This document shows positions 26,591 to 35,819 of a DNA stretch of 52,458 nucleotides, in pieces; within the stretch, counting starts at the first letter, position 1, and each line of letters opens with the position of its first letter. Under the pieces are notes generated by a model that was given only the letters and a program-made list of their open reading frames with translations, made no database searches and was not told the DNA's origin. The translations under genes were made by a program, and so were the position numbers. The stretch comes from Paraburkholderia sp. CNPSo 3274 (lineage in GTDB: Bacteria > Pseudomonadota > Gammaproteobacteria > Burkholderiales > Burkholderiaceae), in contig NZ_JAMBPR010000063.1 in NCBI RefSeq assembly GCF_024206475.1, positions 1 through 52,458 of the forward strand, read 5' to 3'.

Positions 26591-27183
26591 GTTCAAGTGC
26601 CAGTCGCGACGGCCCCGATCGCGGCTCGACCTTTGAAATACGCGTGACCTGGCGCAGGTCTACCCTACGCGGTGGGGCCACGACTGAACATCGATCCAGC
26701 GTTGGTGCACAGACCACCACGCGCGCCGGTTCCCACATATTGGGGAAATTCCCGATCAAGACAGCTACGCGGCGCAGATTTAACAAAGTTAGAATCAAGT
26801 CTCTAGATTGTTCGGCGAGGCAGCGCAGTTTCGCTAGCGGCAGCTAGCCGAAGATCGGCCGCGGTGGCAGCGGTCACGCCTGTTGGTGAGCACCTGGAGC
26901 CAATTCGTGAGCAATCCTCAAGAGAAATCATTTGCCACAACTGCAGCCTGTGCGGCTGCGTTCCCCTCCCGATGATTCCGGTTATGCCGCAGCCACGATG
27001 CCTCCTGCTGCCTTGCAGGACATCACGCGCAAGAAAGCGGATTCCGTCACTGGCGCGGCGCCGACAGGCCGCGTGCGGCGAAGTCCCTCGCGCTAACGTA
27101 GCCCGTCTTCTGGAGAGCCGTTGCCGACCGGATCGCCGCTGGATACGGTTTTATTTCTCGACGTCCCAAAGCCAGGTAATGCC
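26591..27183. other. Intergenic region, no gene recognised
   Basis: A short dyad GACCTG-GCG-CAGGTC lies near 26646-26660 and an AT-rich patch near 26775-26815. No coding frame is convincing. Confidence 0.5.
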
Positions 27184-27381
27184 ATGCTGAGCCCCCACGA
27201 ACTTGCCACGTTGATGCTGGTGAAGGATGCGCCTGAGCGGATGGAAGCGGACCGCCTGGAACTCGGTGCGCTTCGCGAGCTTGAATTGATCGCGATTGAG
27301 CCGCCCGAAGCCGGCCTGCCGATTCCTCGCTTGACACCGCGGGGCGACGCAGTACTGCGCGCGGTTGCCAGGGCGCGCTGA
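27184..27381 (+). CDS. Small hypothetical protein, 65 residues
   Basis: The frame starts at ATG 27184 after CCAGGTAATGCC; longer versions begin with a TTG and lack a ribosome site. The product reads like a short winged-helix or helical protein (MLSPHELATLMLVKDAPERM, LRELELIAIEPPEAG, LTPRGDAVLRAV). Similar short proteins recur in Burkholderia genomes. It leads a run of small genes on the plus strand. Confidence 0.65.
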   Translation: MLSPHELATLMLVKDAPERMEADRLELGALRELELIAIEPPEAGLPIPRLTPRGDAVLRAVARAR

Positions 27382-27484
27382 GCGCAGCCAACTGACCAAT
27401 GGTCCGTCACAAGGGCAGACCAGATTCATGATGCGCGCCGCCTGCGGTTTGAGGGGCGATCCGGGTGTTACTGAGGAGGCTGAC

Positions 27485-27643
27485 GTGGACCAAACCTGGC
27501 TGGGTATCGCTGCCGGCACGATCGTACTAGTTATCGCTGTGGTTGGCGTGACTGTGCACTACCTCCGCGAGCGGCGTCGGGCTGAACTTCTGCGCAATCT
27601 CGATCACCATGAATGGTGGCAACGCACGCTGTCACGACGTTGA
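27485..27643 (+). CDS. Small single-span membrane protein, 52 residues
   Basis: GTG 27485 follows GAGGAGG with six bases spacing, so it is preferred to any longer frame. One membrane helix (LGIAAGTIVLVIAVVGVTVHYL) precedes an Arg-rich, then Trp-Trp containing tail. It belongs to a run of small genes and has no recognised family. Confidence 0.65.
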   Translation: MDQTWLGIAAGTIVLVIAVVGVTVHYLRERRRAELLRNLDHHEWWQRTLSRR

Positions 27644-27753
27644 GTGTCGTCGGAGTCTGCCAGGTGCAGCCTGCACCGCAGGTGGACGATCTCGGAAGCG
27701 GGATAGTGCAAACAACGTCGAACAGACCGGACACAGACAACGGGGAGCCAATC

Positions 27754-28032
27754 GTGAGCGACGAACTTGCTGAACGGGATCTGGCGCATATCAGGAACGT
27801 ACTAAGCCATCTCGAGCACTCGGCCGACAGCGTCCGCGCTGTGGAAAGCGGGACCGTGGTCAATCTGAGTTACTGGCGGGCCAGGGTCCATACCATTCTG
27901 GCTATCCCTTTGCTGCCCATGCATATTGAGAAACAGGCAAAAGACCTGGTTAATCGGCTCGATCGACTCGAGAACCAGGGACCTTGCCCCAAGGCCAGCG
28001 GCGATGCCTACTCGCCGTTCTCTTCTCATTGA
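27754..28032 (+). CDS. Small hypothetical protein, 92 residues
   Basis: GTG 27754 follows CGGGGAG. The helical product (LAERDLAHIRNVLSHLEH, LSYWRARVHTILAIPLLP, KQAKDLVNRLDRLE) looks like a soluble bundle of unknown role, similar to small Burkholderia proteins found with stress genes. Confidence 0.6.
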   Translation: MSDELAERDLAHIRNVLSHLEHSADSVRAVESGTVVNLSYWRARVHTILAIPLLPMHIEKQAKDLVNRLDRLENQGPCPKASGDAYSPFSSH

Positions 28033-28052
28033 GAGGGCGGCGGACAGTCGCA

Positions 28053-28304
28053 ATGACAGTAAGCCGTCCATACGAGACTGAGCCCCCTGTACTCGTGAAT
28101 GGTTCGCCCAGCGAGGCAGACCGCTTCCTGGTGGCAGTGCTGTTTGGCGACCACGAGGATTCTCTTCCGGTCCAGTACGTGCTGACCTGGGTGAAGCTGT
28201 TGCACGCACGAGGCGACGATTTTGCGTCCCATGCTGCGACTTGCCACTACTGGCTTTACGAGCACCACTGTGGCTACACGATTCATCGACCGTCTGCGAA
28301 CTGA
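28053..28304 (+). CDS. Small hypothetical protein, 83 residues
   Basis: The ATG is 20 bases after the previous stop, so it is probably in the same transcript. The product has several Cys, His and Trp residues (HAATCHYWLYEHHCGYTIH) that could bind metal. No family is recognised and the ribosome site is weak. Confidence 0.5.
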   Translation: MTVSRPYETEPPVLVNGSPSEADRFLVAVLFGDHEDSLPVQYVLTWVKLLHARGDDFASHAATCHYWLYEHHCGYTIHRPSAN

Positions 28305-28457
28305 GGGCGAGTTGGTGCAAGCAAATGGGAGTGCAAGCTGCCGCGTGCCGCACACATCAGCGGCATGGAAAACGAGGACATGACAGCTTGGCACGAAGCT
28401 GGATTGCCTCACCAATTGGACAACACTGAAAAGACCTGATGATCAGGAGCCGAGACG

Positions 28458-28688
28458 ATGGGACAGCGGAGCGAGGACGTGCTGGTGGCCATGCTAAATA
28501 TCGATGCTGAGATAAGGGCACGCCTGGCGCGCCTTGCCGAGATGGAACGTGGCGCTGAAGATTGTCTGGCGCCGTGGCTCGACGAAGCGCGAATCGTTCT
28601 GCGAACGGATCTGGCCATGTTGAGGGCACGACGCGAAGAACAGTTTCTCAGGCTGCATAGCCTGGTCTCCAGCCACCAGATCAGGTAA
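28458..28688 (+). CDS. Small helical protein, 76 residues
   Basis: ATG 28458 follows CAGGAG. The sequence is a helix-rich, charged chain (IDAEIRARLARLAEMERGA, WLDEARIVLRTDLAMLRARR) likely to form a coiled coil or helical hairpin. It closes the run of small genes. Confidence 0.6.
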   Translation: MGQRSEDVLVAMLNIDAEIRARLARLAEMERGAEDCLAPWLDEARIVLRTDLAMLRARREEQFLRLHSLVSSHQIR

Positions 28689-28841
28689 ATTGCGACGCGT
28701 TTGCTCTTGTCGTTTCAGTCGGTCAGAACGAACGCGAGGGAGAGGTGTCCCGGTATCGCCTTGAGTCCTCCGTCTATTTTGGCTAGCCCTCATCCGGCGG
28801 GCAGAAGCAGCGCGGGATGGCGCTCCCGGGCCAGTGCGCAA

Positions 28842-29444
28842 TCAGGGCCGGGCGAGGCGCAATTTCGGCTGGAGTGTCAGGCGTGCAGCGAGTACGCCGC
28901 CGAGCGCGCCGCCGAGATGGCTCTGCCACGAGATGCCGGGATAGATCGGCAGCACGCCGGACAGGAGACTGATGCCGTACGCGAGCACGACGAAGAGGGC
29001 GACCAGCATGGCGAGGAAGTGACGTGTGTAGATGCCGCGTGCGACCAGATAGCCCGCGTAGCCGAAAACGAGTCCGCTCGCGCCGATATGGACGCTATGT
29101 GGGGCGCCAAGGAGCCACGCGCAACACCCTGCACCAAGCATGCCCCCCGCGGTCGCCACGACAAAATTCCCGGTGCGCGGCCACATTGCGAGCCACCCGA
29201 GAACCACGAGGCCGCCCGTGTTCGCCGTGATGTGGCCGAGACTGCCATGGAGCCAAGGCGCGAACAGAATCCCCTGGAGGCCGGGGACGGTGCGCGGCAC
29301 GACACCGTGGTAGGTGAGGCTCAGCGACGGGAAGGCCGCTGACAGAAAGAAGACTGCCCACATCGAGCCGACAAAGAGGGCGAGCACCACGATCCGGATC
29401 TCGATCTGCGTGGCGAGGCTTCGATTTTTGGCTGAGTTCGACAT
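28842..29444 (-). CDS. Rhomboid-family intramembrane serine protease
   Basis: The 200-residue protein has six or so membrane segments and the catalytic pair Ser123 (GASGLVFGYAG) and His176 (SWQSHLGGALGG), with an accessory HITANT motif (71-76). The start is ATG 29444, since upstream in-frame codons read into the phaZ remnant. The gene follows that remnant on the same strand. The substrate is unknown. Confidence 0.85.
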   Translation of the reverse strand: MSNSAKNRSLATQIEIRIVVLALFVGSMWAVFFLSAAFPSLSLTYHGVVPRTVPGLQGILFAPWLHGSLGHITANTGGLVVLGWLAMWPRTGNFVVATAGGMLGAGCCAWLLGAPHSVHIGASGLVFGYAGYLVARGIYTRHFLAMLVALFVVLAYGISLLSGVLPIYPGISWQSHLGGALGGVLAARLTLQPKLRLARP

Positions 29445-29487
29445 GGTCTGGTTATCTGAACGCGACGCGCGTGGCCCGCTGGAGAAG

Positions 29488-29846
29488 CTACAGATACCCG
29501 CGAACGTGTTGCGCCACAAGCGCTTCGTTGAGTTCCGTGTCTTGCGCCGCCCCATGATGCGCCAGAATGAAGCTGCGGACCTGCGGATAGACGACGGAAC
29601 GCCAGCGCTTGCCCGAGAAAATCCCATAGTGTCCGCACTTCTCAGCCGCGAAGTGACGCCTGTCATGCGCGGCGATAGCCGTGCACAAGTCGTGCGCGGC
29701 GCGCGTCTGACCGTCGCCGCTGAGCTATGTAGTCGTCCAGATCGAACGAGCCGGCGCCGGCGGCGACCATGCGAGCGTCGGTCCAGTCCGTGATATAGAC
29801 CTTATGGTCCTGCAGCAGCGTTCGCGCGGTCTCGCGCGAGGCATGT
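29488..29846 (-). pseudogene. phaZ: phaZ (poly-3-hydroxybutyrate depolymerase) remnant with internal deletion
   Basis: On the minus strand, ASRETARTLLQDHKVYITDW and RMVAAGAGSFDLDDY match the middle of intracellular PHB depolymerases. Soon after comes QTRAAHDLCTAIAAHDRR with CGHYGIFSGKRWRSVVYPQV, the C-terminal end. The region between them (several hundred bases including the nucleophile) is missing and the two parts are out of phase. The gene is not functional here. Confidence 0.75.
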
Positions 29847-29875
29847 TTAGTGAAATCCGGAATCGATCAAAAGTT

Positions 29876-30355
29876 TCAGCGCGAGCGCGAAGCGAAGAAG
29901 AGCACGACTGCGGCGACGCTCATGGTCCAGTAGTCGGTAGGCGCGAACCAGAACCAATGGATATGCCACGGCACATATGCCGGTGCAAAGCGCGCGAGAC
30001 CGTAAGCAGGATTGAGCACGAACCACAAAAAATCTTCGGTCAGCCAGAACAGGATGATGCAGGCGACGATGCGCGCCTCGATGCGCCACGACCATTGCCA
30101 GTTGAAGAGCGGGGGCAGGTGGAAAAATAACGCCATGAAAGGGAAGACCCAGGCGTGATACCCGGTCATTGGGCGACCGCCCCAGAAGATATCAAGCAGC
30201 CAGTGATGGTCGATGCGCCACGTCGGCAGGTTGGCCGCCCAGCCCGCGCTACCCTCGATCTGGATTTCGACGTTGGCGAAAAAGAAGCCCAGCAGCAGGA
30301 CCCACGCAATCAGTGCTGCCAGACGCAGATCCGGGTTGAGGCCGGTGCGGCTCAC
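29876..30355 (-). CDS. Polytopic membrane protein coupled to a glycosyltransferase, unknown function
   Basis: The 159-residue protein starts at GTG 30355, which overlaps the stop of the upstream glycosyltransferase as GTGA, so translation is coupled. Four or five membrane helices contain conserved-looking polar residues: WRIDHHWLLDIFWGGRP, WLTEDFLWFVLNP, PWHIHWFWFAPTDYW. This density of His, Trp, Glu and Asp in the membrane suggests an enzyme or lipid-binding role rather than a simple anchor. No family is named here. Confidence 0.7.
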   Translation of the reverse strand: MSRTGLNPDLRLAALIAWVLLLGFFFANVEIQIEGSAGWAANLPTWRIDHHWLLDIFWGGRPMTGYHAWVFPFMALFFHLPPLFNWQWSWRIEARIVACIILFWLTEDFLWFVLNPAYGLARFAPAYVPWHIHWFWFAPTDYWTMSVAAVVLFFASRSR

Positions 30356-31542
30356 GTGGACGTCCCTGTGCCGGACTCGACGACGCTTGCGCCGCCCGGC
30401 GAACGGCCGGAAAGTGAGTCGAGCACACGGTCCAGCACAACACGCCCTGCGAGTGGCCGCCCAAGCGGGGCGATGCGCTGACGCATGGCGGCAAGACGTG
30501 TTGGCTCGTCCAGCAGCGCGCGTATCCGGTAGAGTAGCGCGTCGACATCGACGGCCTTCAATGCCACGCCTTGTTCGAGCAAATAATCGGCGTTGCGTTC
30601 CTCCTGCCCCGGTATCGGCGACGTGACGATCATGGGCAATTGCATCGCGAGGCACTCGGAAGTCGTGAGACCGCCCGGCTTGGTAATGGCTAGATCCGCG
30701 CACGCCATCAGACGTTCGACCCGATGTGTAAAACCTTGCGGGAACAGGCGCCCGGGGTACTGTGCCGCCAGCGCCTGAAGCGACGCGAGCATTGCCTCGT
30801 TGCGACCGGCCAGTGCGATGAGCTGGAAGTCGGCGTTCATTTCCAGCAGCCGGGCCGCCAACGTTTCGAGACCCGCGAGACCGGCGCCGCCTGACATCAT
30901 GAGGAATGTCAGCCGTTTCGCATTCAGGCCGAATTCCGAGGCACACGACACTCGATCGAGTTGCTGACCGAATGCGGGCATGATCGGGATGCCGCTCACG
31001 TTCACCGACCCGGCGGGCACGCCGCGCATGCGCAGGCGCCACGCGATTTCGTCACTTGCGGCGAAGTAGCCGCTCATGCTGGGCACGACCCACATGCTGT
31101 GAAGATCGAAGTCGGTGACCTGCACCCAGACCGGCGTCTGAACCAGACCGTGACGAATTTCGCGCGACAAAAGCTCCGCGGGCAGGAAATGCGTGCAGAT
31201 AATGGCATCGGCCTGATGCTGCGCAATTTCGGCCAGCAGCGCCCTGCAGTTGAGCCGCTCCACGGCTCGCCGGACTTTCTGCGGCAGCGAGGCCGGATCG
31301 GCTTCGTCCGTCTTACGGTAGAGATAGCCCCATAACGCGGGTTGACTGGTCACGACTTCGATATAGAGATCCGTATAGAGCTTGCGAAAGGTGGCAGGCA
31401 CGTAATCCATGACGTCAAGGTGCGAAGCCACGACGCCTGCGGGATGCTCCTGGGCGAAGGCAAGCAGAGCCTCGGCGGCCCGGGTATGGCCGGCGCCTGC
31501 ACTGACGCTCAGCAGCAGAATTCTTGTTTTTCGTTTGACCAT
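30352..31542 (-). CDS. Monogalactosyldiacylglycerol-synthase-like glycosyltransferase (GT28)
   Basis: The 396-residue enzyme has the MGDG_synth N-terminal domain (LLLSVSAGAGHTRAAEALL, TDLYIEVVTSQPALWGYLYR) and a C-terminal GT28 domain (MMSGGAGLAGLE, ITKPGGLTTSECLAMQLPMI, PGQEERNADYLL). The family transfers galactose or glucose to diacylglycerol at the cytoplasmic membrane. Its downstream neighbour is a coupled membrane protein. Use of glycolipids is unusual in Burkholderiales but is known elsewhere under phosphate limitation. The sugar and acceptor are not predictable here. Confidence 0.85.
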   Translation of the reverse strand: MVKRKTRILLLSVSAGAGHTRAAEALLAFAQEHPAGVVASHLDVMDYVPATFRKLYTDLYIEVVTSQPALWGYLYRKTDEADPASLPQKVRRAVERLNCRALLAEIAQHQADAIICTHFLPAELLSREIRHGLVQTPVWVQVTDFDLHSMWVVPSMSGYFAASDEIAWRLRMRGVPAGSVNVSGIPIMPAFGQQLDRVSCASEFGLNAKRLTFLMMSGGAGLAGLETLAARLLEMNADFQLIALAGRNEAMLASLQALAAQYPGRLFPQGFTHRVERLMACADLAITKPGGLTTSECLAMQLPMIVTSPIPGQEERNADYLLEQGVALKAVDVDALLYRIRALLDEPTRLAAMRQRIAPLGRPLAGRVVLDRVLDSLSGRSPGGASVVESGTGTST

Positions 31543-32325
31543 GTCATCGTGTCAATCCAGACGGCCTTGTCTTGATGCGGTGCACCATACTGTCGCAACG
31601 GGGCTCCAGGCAACCGCACGCCAGTTCTGCCGTAACGACCTTTCTGGTGGTAATTCAACTTTCCGCACTCGCACGACAAGAATTGGCCGAGCGGGCGAGT
31701 GAGTCGCAGGTAGTGCTGACGCGGATGGCCGGAGGGCGCGCGGCCGGCGAAACTCCAGCGCTCGTGCGCCCATTTTCCTGGAAGGCGAGGAATCAAGCGG
31801 CCCAGGTTGTGAAACTGGTATGGACCGACCATACTCCCTGTAACGCCCCCCGGATTCGCCAGATTCGCACCGTGAAAGGGATGCCGGAATCATATGCTTT
31901 AAGACCCATCACGTTCGCCAGGACTCCCAAAGTCGCCGCCGTTACCTGACGTGCCATTGTGCAACATGGCGCTGGCGCACCATGGCATCTGCACTGCGCC
32001 GGACACCGTCCCGGTTTGGACCCATGCATTCCTCTGTGCCTGACCGATGACGGTGACCCCGTTAGCGTGCCGTTTTATCACCCAGGCTGGTGCGGCGCGC
32101 TGCTTGTGCGCGTCTTTGACCGACATTATGCGGGGCCATCAAAAAGCGGGCGTTGGGCAATGCAACACGTCAGTCGTTCGCGGGATGACTGGATAGCGTA
32201 TTACGGAGCGGATGGTGCAGGAGACGACTCTTCAGGAGTTCGAACCTGTACCAGAGGGCCTGTAGGGCCAGCTTGAGCGGCTGAAGCGCCGCTTCGCAGT
32301 AACCTTAAGCCGCAGGAGGACAGCG
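31543..32325. other. 780-base intergenic region, no gene recognised
   Basis: Several frames are open but none has coding character or a ribosome site. A short palindrome GAAGCG-C-CGCTTC lies at 32283-32295 just before the next gene's ribosome site GGAGGA. Confidence 0.5.
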
Positions 32326-32532
32326 ATGACGACGTTGGTACGGCGATACTTCGTGTGCATCAACGGACACGAAGGCGAAGAGGTGGCGTGCGAAGACGAT
32401 CAACAGTACTCGTCTCAGTGGGAATCGATTCGCACGACCGGACTGGTGGACAACGGTACGGACTTGCACGGGTACACATGCTATAGGTGCAAGACGTGCG
32501 GCGAGACCATGTCGGAAACCGGGAAAAGGTGA
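32326..32532 (+). CDS. Small zinc-ribbon-like protein, 68 residues
   Basis: ATG 32326 follows GCAGGAGGACAG. Four Cys and one His in two knuckles (FVCINGHEGEEVACEDD and YTCYRCKTCGE) suggest zinc binding, though spacing is irregular. No known family is recognised. It stands alone upstream of the glucan phosphorylase gene. Confidence 0.65.
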   Translation: MTTLVRRYFVCINGHEGEEVACEDDQQYSSQWESIRTTGLVDNGTDLHGYTCYRCKTCGETMSETGKR

Positions 32533-32751
32533 CTTATAGAAGACCTGAATTGTGGTTCGACGTTCTGCATGGACGCGCGTGATCAAAAGCTGCAACCGGA
32601 AATTGAGAAACGGCGAGTTTGGATCATTCTCTTCATCAAACGGCTAACAGCCTTCGATATCCTGCATCTTGCGAAACCCGATGCCCGCGCGCAGGCGTCG
32701 GGTGGCCCTCGGCGTGGCAAAGCTTGAATCGATGAAACATGGTGGAGCATC

Positions 32752-35250
32752 GTGGCCATCACCCCGACGTCAGGCGCGAATCCGAGCGCCGAATCCGCGC
32801 GTAGTGGCCTGAGCGGCGACGCGTTGCGGCGCGGCGTGCTCGACAATCTGATCTGCCTGCAGGCCCGCACGCCGGGCATAGCCACGCCGCACGACTGGTA
32901 CATGGCGCTCGCCTATAGCGTGCGTGACCGCATGCTGGCACGCTGGGCTGCGACGATCCAGACCTATGCCGAGCGCGATTTACGGGTGACGTGCTACCTC
33001 TCTGCCGAGTTCCTGATTGGACCGCAACTGGGCAACAACCTCGTCAATCTCGGTATCGGAGACAATGCGCGCGACGCCATGCACGCGCTCGGTCAGGATC
33101 TCGACGAACTACTGGCGCTCGAAGAGGAGCCTGGGCTCGGAAATGGCGGGCTCGGCAGGCTCGCGGCCTGTTATCTGGATTCGCTCGCGACGCTCGAAAT
33201 TCCGTCCGTGGGCTATGGCATCCGCTATGAGTTCGGTATCTTCAATCAAGAAATTCGCGAAGGCTGGCAGGTCGAAGTCACCGACCTTTGGCTGCAAAAG
33301 GGCAATCCATGGGAGATCGTGCGCCCAAACGTGAACTACTACGTCTCGTTCGGCGGACATACTGAAATGTGGAACGACGCGCAAGGCCGCCTTCGCGTTC
33401 GCTGGCTGCCTGCGCGCATGGTCAAGGGCGTGGCTTGTGATACGCCGATGCCCGGCTTTCGGGTCAATACGTGCAACACGCTGCGCCTGTGGAAGAGCGA
33501 GGCTATCGAGTCCTTTGGCCTCGAGGACTTCAATGCCGGCGACTACTACCAGGCGGTGCAGGAAAAGGTGATCTCCGAAACGCTGTCCAAGGTGTTGTAT
33601 CCGAATGACGAGCCCGAAGTCGGCAAGCGACTGCGCCTTGCGCAACAGTACTTCTTCGTCTCGTGCTCGCTGCAGGACATGTTGCGTCTGCTCGATCTGA
33701 AGGGCGAACCCGTTTCGCGCTTCGCCGAGATGTTCACCGCCCAACTGAACGATACGCATCCTGCCATCGCCGTCGCTGAACTGATGCGCCTACTGGTGGA
33801 CGAGCGGCTGCTCTCCTGGGAAGAGGCATGGGACATTACGCGGCGCACGCTCGCCTATACCAACCATACTCTGTTGCCCGAAGCGCTGGAGACCTGGGGG
33901 TTGCCGCTTTTTGGACGGTTGCTGCCGCGTCCGCTCGAGATTATCTACGAGATTAACCGTCGTTTCCTCGACGAGGTGCGGCAGATTTTCCCGGGTGACG
34001 AGCCGCGTGTGGCGCGCATGTCGATCATTGACGAGGCGGACGGGAAAAACGTGCGCATGGCCCACTTGTCGACCATCGGTTGCCACGCCGTGAACGGTGT
34101 TGCTGCGCTGCATTCTGCGCTTCTCACGCAGACCGTGCTGCGCGACTTTGCGCAGATGTGGCCCGAACGGTTTCTCAACGTCACGAACGGCGTCACGCCG
34201 CGCCGCTTCATTCTGCTCGCCAATCCGGGCCTTGCCCGCCTGCTTGACGAAACGGTGGGCGAGGGGTGGGTCGCCGACCTCACGCGGCTTCGGAAGCTAG
34301 AGGCGTACGCGGACGATCCGGCGTTTCGGGAAAAGTGGCGTGCAGTCAAGCGGTCGAACAAAATGGTGCTGGCGGAGCGCATCCGCGACGTGACGAACGT
34401 CATTGTGGATCCCGAAGCACTCTTCGACATTCAGGTAAAGCGCATTCACGAGTACAAGCGACAGCATCTGAACGCGCTTTATATCATCACGCTTTACCAG
34501 CGTCTGCGCCGTAATCGGGAGCGGGGTTGTGTGCCGCGCTGCTTTATCTTTGGCGGAAAAGCGGCACCAGGCTACAAGATGGCGAAACTGATGATCCGGC
34601 TGATCACGGGCGTCGCCGAAGTCGTGAACAACGACCCCATAATGGAGGGCAGGCTGAAGGTTGTGTTCCTTCCCAACTTCAATGTGAAGAACGCGCAATT
34701 CATCTATCCCACCGCCGACCTGTCCGAGCAGATTTCGACGGCTGGCAAGGAAGCATCCGGCACCGGCAACATGAAATTCATGATGAACGGCGCGCTCACG
34801 ATCGGAACACTGGACGGCGCCAACGTCGAGATCCGCGAGGAAGCGGGTGACGAAAACTTCTTTCTGTTCGGTCTGACTGCCGAACAGGTGGAATGCGTCA
34901 AACGCGAAGGCTATCGACCCGCGCAATATGTCGAACGCAATGCGGAGTTGCGCGACGTGCTGGACCTGATTGCCGGCGGATACTTTTCGCGTGGCGACCA
35001 GCAGGTGTTTCGTCCACTCGTCGAGAACCTGATGCGGGTGGATCCATTTCTTGTGCTCGCCGATTACGCCGACTATGTCGCGTGCCAGGAGCGCGTGAGC
35101 GACGTCTGGAAAGACGAGGCGCGCTGGACGCACATGTCGATCCTCAACACGGCGCGCTCGGGGAAGTTCTCGTCGGATCGTGCGATCGGCGAATACTGTG
35201 AACGGATCTGGAAGATTGCACCCGTGCGAATCTGCCTTGATCAACCATGA
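32752..35250 (+). CDS. glgP: Glycogen/alpha-glucan phosphorylase
   Basis: The 832-residue enzyme releases glucose 1-phosphate from alpha-1,4-glucans. It shows the phosphorylase features LGNGGLGRLAACYLDSLA near residue 125, the effector-like VKRIHEYKRQHLN segment, and the pyridoxal-phosphate Lys675 in GTGNMKFMMNGALTIG. GTG 32752 with GGTGGAG upstream gives the usual length. No glgA, glgB, glgC or glgX gene is nearby, so it serves stored glucan or maltodextrin made elsewhere. It is not in an obvious operon. Confidence 0.95.
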   Translation: MAITPTSGANPSAESARSGLSGDALRRGVLDNLICLQARTPGIATPHDWYMALAYSVRDRMLARWAATIQTYAERDLRVTCYLSAEFLIGPQLGNNLVNLGIGDNARDAMHALGQDLDELLALEEEPGLGNGGLGRLAACYLDSLATLEIPSVGYGIRYEFGIFNQEIREGWQVEVTDLWLQKGNPWEIVRPNVNYYVSFGGHTEMWNDAQGRLRVRWLPARMVKGVACDTPMPGFRVNTCNTLRLWKSEAIESFGLEDFNAGDYYQAVQEKVISETLSKVLYPNDEPEVGKRLRLAQQYFFVSCSLQDMLRLLDLKGEPVSRFAEMFTAQLNDTHPAIAVAELMRLLVDERLLSWEEAWDITRRTLAYTNHTLLPEALETWGLPLFGRLLPRPLEIIYEINRRFLDEVRQIFPGDEPRVARMSIIDEADGKNVRMAHLSTIGCHAVNGVAALHSALLTQTVLRDFAQMWPERFLNVTNGVTPRRFILLANPGLARLLDETVGEGWVADLTRLRKLEAYADDPAFREKWRAVKRSNKMVLAERIRDVTNVIVDPEALFDIQVKRIHEYKRQHLNALYIITLYQRLRRNRERGCVPRCFIFGGKAAPGYKMAKLMIRLITGVAEVVNNDPIMEGRLKVVFLPNFNVKNAQFIYPTADLSEQISTAGKEASGTGNMKFMMNGALTIGTLDGANVEIREEAGDENFFLFGLTAEQVECVKREGYRPAQYVERNAELRDVLDLIAGGYFSRGDQQVFRPLVENLMRVDPFLVLADYADYVACQERVSDVWKDEARWTHMSILNTARSGKFSSDRAIGEYCERIWKIAPVRICLDQP

Positions 35251-35819
35251 TATTGAACGCGATCCGCGCCAGGCGGTGCGAGCCAGGTCGCGGGGTTACG
35301 CCGGTGCATCCGCCCGGATGGGACCGTCGGAAGCAGCCCTGTAGTGCAGAGCGACCCTGCTGGGTGCTGTTGCGCACCAGAACTGTGCCGCGCTGCGCCG
35401 CCGTGCAGCGATATCCACGCCGGCGACGGGCGCAACGGACTGGCACAGCACTTGCGTTGCACTGCACCAAGGCGAGTCAACGGCGATTCGCTCCGTAGCA
35501 CTGAACATCACGCAATACTGAGCTGCCCGGCAACGGGCTCACTGGGCAACGGCGTCCTGCGTAACGGGTTGAAAGACCTGATGCGCAGGACGCCGTTCTC
35601 GTTTTGGTCGACACCCTATGTCAGGCAAAGCCACCCGCATCGAACTCTTGAGTCTCTCGAGGTGCGCCCCGTGCTGGGCGCGGGTGGCAACGTTGGTGCA
35701 GTCGCGGCCGGCTTTCTGATGAAGGGCATTGGCGACGGTCTATGGCGGCGGAATGCATACTCGCGCTGGCCCGATTGACCATACGCGATGGAACGAAAAC
35801 CAGGGACGATAAAATCACC
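35251..35819. other. Intergenic region with a long hairpin after glgP
   Basis: The 570-base stretch has no convincing gene. It holds a perfect 14-bp inverted repeat (entry 35548-35597) and a GGTGC-N6-GCACC dyad near 35366-35381. Confidence 0.5.
35548..35597. repeat. Perfect 14-bp inverted repeat with a 22-base loop
   Basis: AACGGCGTCCTGCG (35548-35561) and CGCAGGACGCCGTT (35584-35597) are exact complements. The sequence just after is TCTCGTTTTGG, so on the plus strand it could end transcription, but the loop is long and the T tract is interrupted. A mobile-repeat (REP-like) or structured-RNA origin is equally possible. Confidence 0.8.

Noticed and set aside
29292..29444. Extending the rhomboid gene upstream to 29666
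   Set aside because: The extension reads in another frame through the phaZ remnant; a normal-length rhomboid starts at ATG 29444.
34297..35244. 315-codon antisense frame in glgP
   Set aside because: The sense frame is a certain phosphorylase; the antisense product has no domain or start signals.
35366..35381. GGTGC-N6-GCACC as an NtrC binding site
   Set aside because: The half-site orientation is the reverse of the NtrC consensus and no nitrogen gene follows.
35344..35778. 144-codon plus-strand frame after glgP
   Set aside because: It runs through the long hairpin, is Cys/Arg-rich, and lacks a ribosome site.
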